The translations under genes and the position numbers were made by a program. The notes below the pieces were generated by a model. The model was given only the letters and a program-made list of their open reading frames with translations, searched no databases and was not told the DNA's origin. This document shows positions 54,884-63,894 of a stretch of DNA of 64,000 nucleotides, piece by piece. The stretch is taken from NCBI GenBank assembly GCA_023423335.1, contig JAFAFU010000065.1:62001-126000 (forward strand), given 5' to 3'. Each line of letters begins with the position of its first letter. Position 1 is the first letter of the stretch. This DNA is from Bacillota bacterium. Lineage in GTDB: Bacteria; Bacillota; Clostridia; Lachnospirales; Lachnospiraceae.

Positions 54884-55895
54884 CGATCTCGTCACCTCCG
54901 CCTCTGGAAATTATGATTTCAGAGGAATCCTCCAGTTTTCTTATAATATTAACAATTCTCTGCTGTGCCTCTTCCACATCCTTAAGCCGGACAGGGCCCA
55001 TATATTCCATGTCCTCCTTAATCATGGCAGCCAGACGCTTCGACAGATTGTTAAAGATAACATTCTGTACTTCTTCATTGGAGCCCTTAAGAGCAACTGC
55101 CAATTCGTTATTGTCAACCTCCCTGAGAACTCTCTGGATGGATTTATCATCCAGGCTTAAGATATCCTCAAATACGAACATCTTTCTCCTGATTTCATCT
55201 GCAAGCTCAGGCTCTTCAATTTCCAGGGTTTCCATGATATGCTTCTCTGTTCCGCGATCCACCGTATTTAAGATCTCTACGATAGAGTCCACGCCACCGA
55301 CAATCGTGTAATCCTGGTTTACTAAAGATGCCAGCTTACGCTCCAGGACTCTCTCAACCTCCTTGATCACATCGGGTGAGGTACGATCCATCTGTGCGAT
55401 ACGTTTTGCAACATCAGCCTGTTTATCCGGTGTAAGGGATGAGATGATTGTAGATGCCTGGGTCGGAGACAGATAGGAAAGGATCAGAGCAATCGTCTGC
55501 GGGTGCTCATCCTGAATAAAGTTCAGTAATTGGGAAGCATCCGTCTTTCGTACAAATTCAAAGGGACGAACCTGCAGGGAAGCGGTCAGCTTACCGATAA
55601 CATCCTTTGCCTTATCTACACCCAGCGCCTTCTCCAACAGCTCCTTCGCATAAGCAATACCGCCCTCTGCGATATACTGCTGTGCCAGGCAGATCTCATA
55701 AAATTCATCCATGACCTGGTCTTTCGTGGCCGGTGAAATACTTCTTGTATTGGCAATCTCCAGCGTCAGTGTCTCGATTTCATCCTCCTTCAGATGCTTG
55801 AAGATGCTCGCTGATCGTTCAGGTCCAAGGGAAATCAGCAAAATCGCCGCTTTCTGGACACCGTTTATATCATTATTGATGTTTGATCTCGCCAT
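54876..55895 (-). CDS. fliG: flagellar motor switch protein FliG
   Basis: This 339-residue protein starts MARSNINNDINGVQKAAILL after GGAGGTTAAT. The frame is open to 55994 only because it reads through a repeat leader. The middle-domain EHPQ motif is in QDEHPQTIALILSYL and the C-terminal charged torque helix includes DLKS-like DKSIQRVLREVD. It joins the MS ring to the stators. Confidence 0.97.
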   Translation of the reverse strand: MARSNINNDINGVQKAAILLISLGPERSASIFKHLKEDEIETLTLEIANTRSISPATKDQVMDEFYEICLAQQYIAEGGIAYAKELLEKALGVDKAKDVIGKLTASLQVRPFEFVRKTDASQLLNFIQDEHPQTIALILSYLSPTQASTIISSLTPDKQADVAKRIAQMDRTSPDVIKEVERVLERKLASLVNQDYTIVGGVDSIVEILNTVDRGTEKHIMETLEIEEPELADEIRRKMFVFEDILSLDDKSIQRVLREVDNNELAVALKGSNEEVQNVIFNNLSKRLAAMIKEDMEYMGPVRLKDVEEAQQRIVNIIRKLEDSSEIIISRGGGDEIVV

Positions 55896-55900
55896 ATTAA

Positions 55901-55946
55901 CCTCCATGCTGCCGATACGCGCGAATCCTGGCGTCAGCACAATATT
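55901..55946 (-). repeat. dispersed leader repeat, fliG copy
   Basis: This 46-base segment includes the fliG ribosome site and matches 62281-62326 before topA at about 40 of 46 positions, with GCGTCAGCACAATATT identical. The same element occurring right before two unrelated start codons is unusual. Confidence 0.75.
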
Positions 55947-55984
55947 AATGCCGGGCATCCTATCAGAATCTATTATTACAGGTA

Positions 55985-57577
55985 TTAGCTCCACTCTTCA
56001 TTCAGCCAGTTACGCAGCAACTGAGCTACGGCATCCGGCTTTTCGTCCACAAATTTTTCAATCATCTTGCGGACCTCTGAAACCTCATTGAAATCAATAT
56101 CCTCAATGGATTGGTTCTCCTTCGTCGTGGCAAGAAGCTGCTCTACGGATAATTCAGGCTCCAGCTCGGTAACCTCTACGGGCCCAAAGCCCCTAAACAC
56201 TACAAACAGGATCAGAGCCACAATCAATGCGGCCAGGATATACTGCAGGTAATCGGTAAAGCTTCTGCGTACAACTAACTTCGGCACAAAGACCGGCTGC
56301 TCGATTGCGGAAATTTGTATCTTATCTTCTGAAATACCGGTAGCCATAGAAACCATCGTAATCAGTTCCGGGTCCACCGTCAGTTTGATATCTTTATTGT
56401 TTGCCAATACATATTCATCAAAGGTGATATCCTCCAGTAAACCCTGCCGCTCCAGGTCCTCTTCTTTATAGGTGATCAGCTTGCGAAGTACCATGCTGAC
56501 AGAGGAATTGGCCGAATCAATCGCTCCGACCTCATACTCCGTGTTAGTCACCCTCTCATTCGGCAGATAATCGTATTCTTCTATCTCAACACTGCCCGTA
56601 GTAGAGGAAGAATCCTCCAGCATATAGCCTTCTTCATCATTGGAGGTGGTCCCGGGTATTCCGCCGGAGTTTCCGGCATTTTCAGAACTGTAGGTATAGC
56701 TATGGCTGTACACACCCTGCTCTTCCCCTTCTGCAGGCAGATATTCCGTGTACATTTCCGTAACTCTTTTATTATCAACAACCAGGTGCGGTGCGATCTC
56801 TACATCATCATAACCGCTCTTTAACAACAGCATATACAGATTATTCACAAAGGTATTCCTGAGGCGTTCCCGGTAATCCTCATTGCTGTTGGCAGCACCG
56901 GAGTACAGATCCTTGCCTCCGCCATACAACAGATTGCCGTACTGGTCTGCTACCTTCACCTTATCCGGAGTACTGTTGCCGATGACATTCGATACTACCT
57001 GCGCTATGGTTTCGGCTGTTTTTGGCTCAAAATCATCATTCGTGGTAAGCAGAACACTGGCATTTGTCTCCTGTTTCGGAGTCAGAATGGTATTCGTGGC
57101 TTCTACGGGGATATAATAAACCTGTGCATTATTTACCCCTTCCATCGTTATGATATAGTTACGCAGCTGGTTCTGCAGATAGAGATTAAGCTTCAGGGTA
57201 CGGTCGCTGTTGGTCGTACTGAGGCTGTTGTTCAGAAGCTCGTCCAGTGTAATGCCGGTGGAGGGCATGTCATTGCTGGCAAGCAGAAGAACTGCATCGG
57301 AGTATCTCTTAAGATCTACCGATACAGTCAGATGATCGGATCCTAATTTATATCGTATTCCTTCCTCTTTCAATAACTCTGTAACTTTGCTGGCATCCTT
57401 CGCGGTCTCTGTAATCGTCAGTTCTTCATATTGTACTTTATTCGTTATTACAACCAAAACAATAAAAGCAAATAGAACGGCACAGAATACGCTGATAATT
57501 ACGGTCTTCTGTTTACTGGTATATTTGTTCCATATCCCTAACAGCTGCTTTGGTATTTGTTTCAATCTGTCTGCCAT
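55985..57577 (-). CDS. fliF: flagellar MS-ring protein FliF
   Basis: The protein has 530 residues. Two membrane helices (about 26-47 and 437-458) enclose the ring-building domains. The N-terminal part has LAVSND-type LLASNDMPSTG and the C-terminal tail (FNEVSEVRKMIEKFVDEKPD) binds FliG, encoded next. It is the base on which the flagellum is built. Confidence 0.96.
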   Translation of the reverse strand: MADRLKQIPKQLLGIWNKYTSKQKTVIISVFCAVLFAFIVLVVITNKVQYEELTITETAKDASKVTELLKEEGIRYKLGSDHLTVSVDLKRYSDAVLLLASNDMPSTGITLDELLNNSLSTTNSDRTLKLNLYLQNQLRNYIITMEGVNNAQVYYIPVEATNTILTPKQETNASVLLTTNDDFEPKTAETIAQVVSNVIGNSTPDKVKVADQYGNLLYGGGKDLYSGAANSNEDYRERLRNTFVNNLYMLLLKSGYDDVEIAPHLVVDNKRVTEMYTEYLPAEGEEQGVYSHSYTYSSENAGNSGGIPGTTSNDEEGYMLEDSSSTTGSVEIEEYDYLPNERVTNTEYEVGAIDSANSSVSMVLRKLITYKEEDLERQGLLEDITFDEYVLANNKDIKLTVDPELITMVSMATGISEDKIQISAIEQPVFVPKLVVRRSFTDYLQYILAALIVALILFVVFRGFGPVEVTELEPELSVEQLLATTKENQSIEDIDFNEVSEVRKMIEKFVDEKPDAVAQLLRNWLNEEWS

Positions 57578-57615
57578 TATCCCGTACTCCTTAAGAATTT
57601 ATTAATTCCCCTCGA

Positions 57616-57927
57616 TCAGAACTGCAGATTCATAATCTCTTTATAGGCGTCCAATACCTGGTTCCTGATTGCGACGGTATATTGTATTGCGAGATTAGCT
57701 TTCTGCTGCGCAATCTGTAAATCGTGGGTATTGTCCGTAAGGCCGAGAGCATATGACATTTCTGCTTCTTCGGCGGCATTGGTATAATTATTGGTCTCTT
57801 CCACAAGTCCCTTCGCTGCCTCGAACAGACTTTCAAAAGTCGCATTGCGGTTTTCCTTGGCAGAAGAGGCCGAATCTATTGCATATTTACTAAAATTCGT
57901 TAAATCTCCGACTGATGTAATGTTCAT
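57616..57927 (-). CDS. fliE: flagellar hook-basal body protein FliE
   Basis: The protein has 103 residues. The C-terminal conserved stretch is LQIAQQKANLAIQYTVAIRN followed by QVLDAYKEIMNLQF. It links the MS ring to the rod. It lies between flgC and fliF, the standard order. Confidence 0.95.
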   Translation of the reverse strand: MNITSVGDLTNFSKYAIDSASSAKENRNATFESLFEAAKGLVEETNNYTNAAEEAEMSYALGLTDNTHDLQIAQQKANLAIQYTVAIRNQVLDAYKEIMNLQF

Positions 57928-57940
57928 CTCTTACCTCCGG

Positions 57941-58378
57941 TTATTTGCCTACTTCCAGACCCTTCAGCGCCATATTCTTCGTGGCATTGAAAGCGGTAAC
58001 ATTGGCCTCGTAGGATCTGGTAGCATCGATCAAATCCGTCATTTCCTGGATGATATTGACATTCGGATAAGTAACATACCCCTCTTCGTCAGCATCCGGA
58101 TGGGTAGGATCATAAACCTTCCGCATCTTAGCCTCATTATCTTCAGATATCTTGGTAACCTTCACGCCGCTTCCCACGGTTCCTTCCGTCTTCATAAGTA
58201 CTTCTCCGAAGGGGGTAACATCCTTTTCCGCAAATACTACTGTCTTCCTGCGGTAGGGATTCCCATTCTCGTCCCGGGTCGTGTTCACATTGGCGATATT
58301 CTGGGAAATGATATCCATCCTGAGCCTCTGTGCGGTCATTCCGCTGGCGCTGATATTCATTCCATTCATAGATGACAT
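57941..58378 (-). CDS. flgC: flagellar proximal rod protein FlgC
   Basis: The protein has 145 residues. The N-terminal rod signature is MNISASGMTAQRLRMDIISQ with NIANVNTTRDENG; the C-terminal end is DLIDATRSYEANVTAFNATK. It starts at ATG 9 bases after AGGAGG. It forms the proximal rod with FlgB. Confidence 0.96.
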   Translation of the reverse strand: MSSMNGMNISASGMTAQRLRMDIISQNIANVNTTRDENGNPYRRKTVVFAEKDVTPFGEVLMKTEGTVGSGVKVTKISEDNEAKMRKVYDPTHPDADEEGYVTYPNVNIIQEMTDLIDATRSYEANVTAFNATKNMALKGLEVGK

Positions 58379-58522
58379 GATGAAAGCCTCCTCTCAGACA
58401 TCTTGCTTAGCCCGCTTCGGTCTCATAGAAGCCGGCTGCCGTTATTATCCGTAATATCATAAACCTTTCTGAATGTGGTTATATATACTCTCTATGTACG
58501 TAATTCTCATGCTTTTAATCCG

Positions 58523-58909
58523 TTATTTCTGGAGGACCGCCTTCAGCCGGTTAAATTCCTGAGTCATGGAGTCTAATAAGGCGTAATACCTGATCTGATT
58601 CTCTGCCAGATTGGCTGATTCCGTATCAATATCCACGTTATTCCCGTCCAGACGATAGCTTAAGTTAGCATAATCCGTATAGATACCGGCTTCCAGGGAA
58701 TTTAACTTGACTCTCGCAACACGCTTGTCGAGGGAATTATCCCCCACCAGTGCCGACATCAGATAGGACTCAAATTGTACATCCTTACGCTTATACCCCG
58801 GGGTGTCCACATTCGCAATATTGTTATTAATGACCTCATTCCGTTTCCAGCTTGCATCTGCCGCTTTATCCAGTACGTTGATGTAATTAAATGCGTTCGA
58901 TCCTATCAT
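58523..58909 (-). CDS. flgB: flagellar proximal rod protein FlgB
   Basis: This 128-residue protein has the rod motif NEVINNNIANVDTPGYKRKD and C-terminal LAENQIRYYALLDSMTQEFN. It is the first gene of the fla/che operon, starting at ATG after GGAAAGGAG. The 144-base gap to flgC holds nothing I can name. Confidence 0.96.
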   Translation of the reverse strand: MIGSNAFNYINVLDKAADASWKRNEVINNNIANVDTPGYKRKDVQFESYLMSALVGDNSLDKRVARVKLNSLEAGIYTDYANLSYRLDGNNVDIDTESANLAENQIRYYALLDSMTQEFNRLKAVLQK

Positions 58910-58935
58910 ATACGCACTCCTTTCCTTCTATCAAT

Positions 58936-58963
58936 ATTATAATAAATATTTCGGAAAACACAA
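58936..58963 (-). promoter_or_regulatory. predicted fla/che operon promoter
   Basis: Minus strand: TATAAT (58936-58941) with a weak TTGTGT (58958-58963) at 16 bases, about 27 bases before flgB. The good -10 and poor -35 suggest a sigma-A promoter that may need an activator. Confidence 0.6.
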
Positions 58964-59091
58964 GATATATTTGAAAAATTAGTAGAATAATACTAAACCT
59001 TGTATATCCATGGAATATTTTATCTGAACAAAATAAGATATTATGTACGAAAAGAAATCTTTTTGCGACCCCCTTTTCTTTGCCTTCGCGT

Positions 59092-59134
59092 AAAAAAAGG
59101 ATTCACGGAGGGCTGCTCCACAAATCCTTTTGTT
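59092..59134 (-). terminator. Rho-independent terminator after codY
   Basis: Outer arms AAAGGATT/AATCCTTT (59096-59103 with 59123-59130) and inner GGAG/CTCC form one stem, followed on the minus strand by seven T. It lies 14 bases past codY and isolates it from flgB. Confidence 0.9.
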
Positions 59135-59147
59135 ATCCATCAATCCA

Positions 59148-59918
59148 TTAATCATTCATATTCTTTAATTCATCAAATACCACATCATTCAATACCTTGA
59201 TGTAAGTTCCCTTCATTCCGGACGAACGGGATTCGATAACCCCGGCGCTTTCAAACTTTCGTAAGGCATTCACGATCACCGATCTGGTAATACCGACGCG
59301 GTCGGCAATCTTACTGGCCACCAGAATTCCTTCATTGCCTTTAAGCTCCTCGAAGATGTGCGTGATCGCTTCCAGCTCCGAGAAAGAAAGGGTGCTGATT
59401 GCCGATTTGACAATCTGGACTTTCCGGTTCTCTTCCGCATTTTCCTCATTAACCGACCTCATCATCTCCAGGCCGACTACCGTGGTTCCGTACTCACTGA
59501 GGATGATATCATCGATATTGTAGGGCACTCCGGTCTTATACAGGAACAAGGTACCCAATCTCTCGCCGGCGATATCAATCGGAGTTATGATTGCCTGATA
59601 AGTATTCAGATGTTCAAATTCGAATCCCAGCGTACCAAGATTTACATTTTCTTTTGTGGATAAAATATTCAGGAGTCTTTCATTCAACAGGCTGTCTATG
59701 TGTCTGCCAACCGCATCCTTGATCAGTTCTTTTATTTCAATGATATCGGGGCGGTTCTTGACTCCCAGGACCTTACCCTTGCGGCTGATAACCAATACGT
59801 TGGATTCCAGTATCTCACTTAAAACAACACAGATGTCATTGAACACTACCTTATGCGAATTGTTATTATGCAATAAGTTATTAATCTTTCTTGTTTTATC
59901 CAATAACTGTACACTCAT
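59148..59918 (-). CDS. codY: global transcriptional regulator CodY
   Basis: The protein has 256 residues. The N-terminal GAF domain for branched-chain amino acids opens LLDKTRKINNLL. The C-terminal winged helix has VASKIADRVGITRSVIVNAL and GVIESRSSGMKGTYIKVLND. CodY senses GTP and isoleucine and represses motility and stationary-phase genes; the fla/che operon lies directly downstream. Confidence 0.97.
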   Translation of the reverse strand: MSVQLLDKTRKINNLLHNNNSHKVVFNDICVVLSEILESNVLVISRKGKVLGVKNRPDIIEIKELIKDAVGRHIDSLLNERLLNILSTKENVNLGTLGFEFEHLNTYQAIITPIDIAGERLGTLFLYKTGVPYNIDDIILSEYGTTVVGLEMMRSVNEENAEENRKVQIVKSAISTLSFSELEAITHIFEELKGNEGILVASKIADRVGITRSVIVNALRKFESAGVIESRSSGMKGTYIKVLNDVVFDELKNMND

Positions 59919-59982
59919 GAAATGGCTCCTCCAAAATTATACTTCTCCACCCAATCCCTTATAATGTGAGTTATGACGGAAT

Positions 59983-60023
59983 AAGGTAATACAATTAGAA
60001 GAATTTTCTAATTGTATTACCTT
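59983..60023 (-). promoter_or_regulatory. 18-bp-arm hairpin at the codY transcription start
   Basis: Arms 59983-60000 and 60006-60023 are perfectly complementary (ending GGTAATACAATTAG), with the loop GAATT. It begins where the predicted promoter would start transcription, so it would be the mRNA 5' end or an operator just after +1. There is no T run after it on the minus strand. Confidence 0.7.
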
Positions 60024-60027
60024 TTCA

Positions 60028-60056
60028 ATTTTATCATATATTATTTCGAAAAACAA
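60028..60056 (-). promoter_or_regulatory. predicted codY promoter
   Basis: Minus strand: TTGTTT (60051-60056), 17-base spacer ending TGA, TAAAAT (60028-60033), an extended -10 sigma-A type. It is followed at once by the 18-bp hairpin. Confidence 0.65.
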
Positions 60057-60207
60057 TACTTATTTCTTGTTTTTGACACACTTTTTCAGGGTTTTTATTA
60101 TTTTATCACTAATTTTTGTATTTTTCATGGCAATATAGCATATTTCATCGTGAACGATCCGTAATTATATTTCATTGTTTCGCCGGTTCCACATCGGTTT
60201 TTCTCTG

Positions 60208-62274
60208 TTATTTCTCTGCCGTGGTTACATATCCGCATTTTTCATCACTGCAGACCAGTTTATTCCCCTTCTCCAGCAATACGCCTCCGCATTTCCTGCA
60301 TTTTATCCCGGAAGGCTTCTGCCAGGACATGAAGGTGCAGTCCGGGTTATTGCTGCAACCATAATATTTACGGCCTTTCTTCGTCTTGCGGACTACGATG
60401 TCACCATCGCAGACCGGACATGGCACCCCGATTTTCTCCAGGTAAGGCTTTGTGTTCTTACAGTCGGGGAAGCCCGGGCAGGCCAAAAATTTGCCGTGAG
60501 GCCCGTATTTGATCACCATATTCCTTCCGCATAATTCACAAAGCTCTTCGGTAACTTCATCCTCAATCTGTATTTTATCCAGCTCCACATGGGCATTGGT
60601 GACCGCTTCCTCCAGATCAGGATAAAAATTCTTCACGACTGTCTTCCATAATACAGTCCCATCCTCCACACAATCCAGTAAGGATTCCAAATTTGCCGTA
60701 AAATTCACGTCAATGATCGTGGGAAAGGCAGCCTTCATAATGTTGTTGACCGCTTCTCCCAGTTCCGTCACATAGAGATTTTTATTTTCCTTCGCCACAT
60801 ATCTTCTGACTATGATGGTCGTAATCGTCGGCGAATAGGTACTGGGTCTTCCGATACCCAGCTCCTCCAGGGTCTTTACCAGGGAAGCCTCCGTATAATG
60901 GGCAGGCGGCTGGGTAAAATGCTGGCTCTTGCGAAGTTCGGCCAGCTTCAAGATATCTCCCTCCTGTAAAGCTTCAAAGGCAGCACCGGTTTCCTCATCC
61001 TCGTCTTCCGGATTGTATACGCTCATAAAGCCCTCAAAAACCAGTTTTGAGGTGGAGGCGGAGAAACGATGGTCATTTCCTTCTATTTTAATAGAGGTGG
61101 TTTCATATTTGGCAGGCTGCATTCTGCTTGCAACAAATCTCTTCCAGATCAGCTGATACAGCCGGAATTGGTCGCGGCTTAATGATTCCTTCAGCTTCGC
61201 CGGCTCAAAGTCAACATAGGTCGGGCGGATGGCTTCGTGGGCATCCTGGATCTTCTTACCGATCCGGCCCAGATTTTCTTCTACCGCTACAAACACATCC
61301 CCATACTGTTCCTTCACATACTGCTTTACTAAGGCATCTGCCTCATCGCTGATCCGGATGGAGTCCGTTCTAAGGTAGGTAATCAAACCGACGGTACCAT
61401 GTCCCTTGATATCAACACCTTCATAAAGCTGCTGTGCCAGCTGCATGGTCTTCTGCGTGGAGTAGTTCAATGTCTTGGCCGCTTCCTGCTGCAGGGTGCT
61501 GGTCGTAAAGGGTAAAGGCTGCCTGCGGATTCGTTCACTCTTCTTCACTTCCTTAATAACAAAGACCGCGCCCTTAAGCTCATCCAATATCGCATTCATC
61601 TCCGCTTCGGTACGGATAACGGCTTTGGAGCCTTTGCAGCCGTTATATTTCGCTATCAGGGGACGTTTCCTGCCGCCCAGGTCGTACTCCGCTTCCAGGT
61701 TCCAATATTCCTCCGGTACAAAGGAATTGATTTCATCCTCCCGGTCGCAGATGATCCTTAAGGCTACGGATTGCACTCTGCCGGCACTTAAACCCCGCTT
61801 CACCTTGCTCCAGAGCAGCGGGCTGATCATGTAGCCTACCATACGGTCCAGCATTCTTCTGGCCTGCTGCGCATCCACCAGATCCATATCAATCTCCCTG
61901 GCTTGTTTTAAGGATGCCTTTACCGCATTCTTGGTTATCTCGTTGAAGGTAATCCTGCTGGAGTCCTTCTCTTCTAATTTTAAGGTCTGGGATAAATGCC
62001 AGGAGATGGCTTCTCCCTCACGGTCGGGGTCCGTCGCAAGATAAACCCTATCTGCTTTCTTTACCTCTTTGCGAAGCTTCGCAAGGAGATCTCCCTTGCC
62101 TCTGATCGTAATATATTTGGGGTCAAAATCATGATTTATATCAATACCCAGCTGGCTCTTGGGCAGATCCCTGACATGTCCGTTGGAGGCAAGTACTTCG
62201 TAATTACTTCCCAGGAACTTTTTGATTGTTTTCGCCTTGGCCGGTGATTCTACGATAACAAGATATCGTGGCAT
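60208..62274 (-). CDS. topA: DNA topoisomerase I
   Basis: The protein has 688 residues. The N-terminal Toprim domain has YLVIVESPAKAKTIKKFLG and ATDPDREGEAISWHL; the catalytic Tyr is in GLITYLRTDSIRI. Three C-terminal Cys4 zinc-type modules start CELCGR, CPVCDG and CRKCGG. It relaxes negative supercoils. It lies between dprA and codY, the common Firmicute order. Confidence 0.98.
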   Translation of the reverse strand: MPRYLVIVESPAKAKTIKKFLGSNYEVLASNGHVRDLPKSQLGIDINHDFDPKYITIRGKGDLLAKLRKEVKKADRVYLATDPDREGEAISWHLSQTLKLEEKDSSRITFNEITKNAVKASLKQAREIDMDLVDAQQARRMLDRMVGYMISPLLWSKVKRGLSAGRVQSVALRIICDREDEINSFVPEEYWNLEAEYDLGGRKRPLIAKYNGCKGSKAVIRTEAEMNAILDELKGAVFVIKEVKKSERIRRQPLPFTTSTLQQEAAKTLNYSTQKTMQLAQQLYEGVDIKGHGTVGLITYLRTDSIRISDEADALVKQYVKEQYGDVFVAVEENLGRIGKKIQDAHEAIRPTYVDFEPAKLKESLSRDQFRLYQLIWKRFVASRMQPAKYETTSIKIEGNDHRFSASTSKLVFEGFMSVYNPEDEDEETGAAFEALQEGDILKLAELRKSQHFTQPPAHYTEASLVKTLEELGIGRPSTYSPTITTIIVRRYVAKENKNLYVTELGEAVNNIMKAAFPTIIDVNFTANLESLLDCVEDGTVLWKTVVKNFYPDLEEAVTNAHVELDKIQIEDEVTEELCELCGRNMVIKYGPHGKFLACPGFPDCKNTKPYLEKIGVPCPVCDGDIVVRKTKKGRKYYGCSNNPDCTFMSWQKPSGIKCRKCGGVLLEKGNKLVCSDEKCGYVTTAEK

Positions 62275-62280
62275 ATATAT

Positions 62281-62326
62281 CCTCCATACTGCCGATGCCC
62301 GCGAATTTGGGCGTCAGCACAATATT
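62281..62326 (-). repeat. dispersed leader repeat, topA copy
   Basis: This is the partner of 55901-55946. It carries the topA ribosome site (ATGGAGG) and GCGTCAGCACAATATT. On the minus strand GCCC/GGGC may pair inside it. Confidence 0.75.
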
Positions 62327-62330
62327 TGTA

Positions 62331-62374
62331 AAGTGAATTGTAACAATTCACTTTGTGAAAATTTAAATTTTCAC
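62331..62374 (-). promoter_or_regulatory. two adjacent palindromes before topA
   Basis: First, AAGTGAATTG-TAA-CAATTCACTT (62331-62353) with 10-base arms; next, one base on, a gapless 20-base palindrome GTGAAAATTT/AAATTTTCAC (62355-62374). They lie between the predicted promoter and the gene, so they could act as operators or as cruciform or mRNA structures, perhaps supercoil-sensitive. Confidence 0.6.
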
Positions 62375-62631
62375 ACTATACTTCCCTCTTTCTATGTGCA
62401 CATTCTGACTTAAAAATTATATATTTGCAACAACCATGTAACACATAATAGTTTTAGTAAACCGCTTTGGTTCAAAGTCTAAACTAGCATACACTATTTT
62501 TCCAAGTGATTCAAGCAGTTTATAATTAATTTTCATATCGTTTAAATTTTGTTCATAATTCTGCCCCAGACGGCTGAAAAATATTACAGAGGTCTCTGCC
62601 CGGCCTTTTCTACTGACTAATTTAATTATAT

Positions 62632-63744
62632 TTACTGAAGGACATAATAATTCTTCATCGGTTGGCGCACCAGTCCTCTGATTTCGAGAATTAACAGCTG
62701 TTCCGTCAGGACCGTTACCGGAAGCTTAGTGCCGGAGGAGATCTCCTCCAGATGCTTCGGTTCCCTTCCTATAAAATTATATACGGATTTTATGCCCGGT
62801 TCCAACAAAATATGGTCCCCTCGCCGTTCATCCTCCCGGCGGTGATATTCGGGAAGGAAATCCTCAAGGATATCCTCCGGTGAGGCGACCAGCTTTGCCC
62901 CTGACTTAATCAGGTTATTGCAGCCTTCACTCAACCGGTCCGTCGCCTTGCCGGGAAGCGCATAGATATCTTTCCCCTGATCCAGTCCCATGTCCACGGT
63001 AATCAGGGAGCCGCTCTTCTCCCTCGCTTCGATCACCAGAATTCCGTCCGAAAGTCCGCTGATGATCCGGTTTCTCATAGGAAAGTTACAAGACAGCGGG
63101 GGCATTCCCGGCGCATATTCCGAGATAATTCCTCCTTCCTTCTGCATCTCCATATACAGATTAATGTTTTCCTTCGGATAGCAGATATCAATTCCGCAGC
63201 CAAGGACTCCGCAGGTCACTCCTCCGGAGGATAAGGCCCCTTTATGGGCACAGGTATCAATGCCTCTGGCCAGACCGCTGATAATGATAATTCCCTCCCT
63301 CGCCAGAGCTCCTGCCAGACAGGCAGCCATTTCCTTACCATAGCCGGTGCATTCCCTTGCTCCGACCACCGCCAGGCACTTATGCCCCTCTCCGGGGAGC
63401 TTTCCTTTCACATAGAGTGCAAAGGGTGCGGCATAAATCCCCTTCAGCCTGTCGGGGTAATCCTCCTCCTCTCTGGTGATGAACCGTATTCCCTTGTCTG
63501 TCAGCTTTGCATAAGCCGCACGGATCTTCTCCGGCTCCTTACTTGCTGCCAGCCTGTCCATATCCGCTTTACAAAAACCTGCGGCTGCCGCGTCACCGCG
63601 CTCTGCCAGCACGGACATCAGCTCCTGCCCGGAGGCTTTATAGACCTCCTCGGCATTGCCGAAGCTATTGATCAGCAGTTCGATCTTTCTGGCCCCGATC
63701 CGGTTAATGTTCGCCAGCCAATAATTGTATTCTTCCCTGTTCAT
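62632..63744 (-). CDS. dprA: DNA processing protein DprA
   Basis: The protein has 370 residues. An N-terminal helix-hairpin region is followed by the Rossmann-like DprA core with AVVGARECTGYGKEMA, SGLARGIDTCAHKGAL and MRNRIISGLSDGILVIEARE, and a C-terminal winged helix. I chose the ATG at 63744 after GGGAGG; the frame stays open to 63825 through a repeat. It binds single-stranded DNA and loads RecA during uptake. A ComM-like gene lies upstream. Confidence 0.95.
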   Translation of the reverse strand: MNREEYNYWLANINRIGARKIELLINSFGNAEEVYKASGQELMSVLAERGDAAAAGFCKADMDRLAASKEPEKIRAAYAKLTDKGIRFITREEEDYPDRLKGIYAAPFALYVKGKLPGEGHKCLAVVGARECTGYGKEMAACLAGALAREGIIIISGLARGIDTCAHKGALSSGGVTCGVLGCGIDICYPKENINLYMEMQKEGGIISEYAPGMPPLSCNFPMRNRIISGLSDGILVIEAREKSGSLITVDMGLDQGKDIYALPGKATDRLSEGCNNLIKSGAKLVASPEDILEDFLPEYHRREDERRGDHILLEPGIKSVYNFIGREPKHLEEISSGTKLPVTVLTEQLLILEIRGLVRQPMKNYYVLQ

Positions 63745-63800
63745 CTGCAATAACCTCCCTTCTGCCTCACGGCAGCTCAAAAAACATTCTTTACTATGCC

Positions 63801-63856
63801 TGTCCTTTGAGTTAGTTTGTGCCAAGCATGCTTACACGCTTTGATGATGCAGGCAC
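63801..63856 (-). repeat. 56-bp dispersed repeat, copy 2 (comM-dprA spacer)
   Basis: This matches 34590-34645, sharing GTTAGTTTGTGCCAAGC and ACACGCTTTGAT on the plus strand. It has the same GTGCC/GGCAC and AGCGTGT/GCATGCT stem pattern. A further TGAATTAT/ATAATTCA stem follows at about 63868-63892. Confidence 0.7.
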
Positions 63857-63894
63857 AAACTTTGAAGTATGAATTATGTTTTTTATAATTCACA

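Larger units (their letters stand above)
62275..62631 (-). other. topA upstream region
   Basis: This 357-base spacer holds the dispersed leader repeat, two adjacent palindromes and a predicted promoter (TTGAAT 62509-62514, 17 bases, TATGCT 62486-62491). No coding frame is supported in the remainder next to dprA. Confidence 0.55.

Noticed and set aside
55896..55994. 33-codon N-terminal extension of FliG
   Set aside because: It reads through the dispersed leader repeat; FliG homology and GGAGG both place the start at 55895.
62590..62625. Weak stem CAGA/TCTG after dprA followed by TAATATTTTT
   Set aside because: Only four pairs; not enough to call a terminator.
63745..63825. 27-codon N-terminal extension of DprA
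   Set aside because: It runs into the 56-bp repeat; GGGAGG supports the ATG at 63744.
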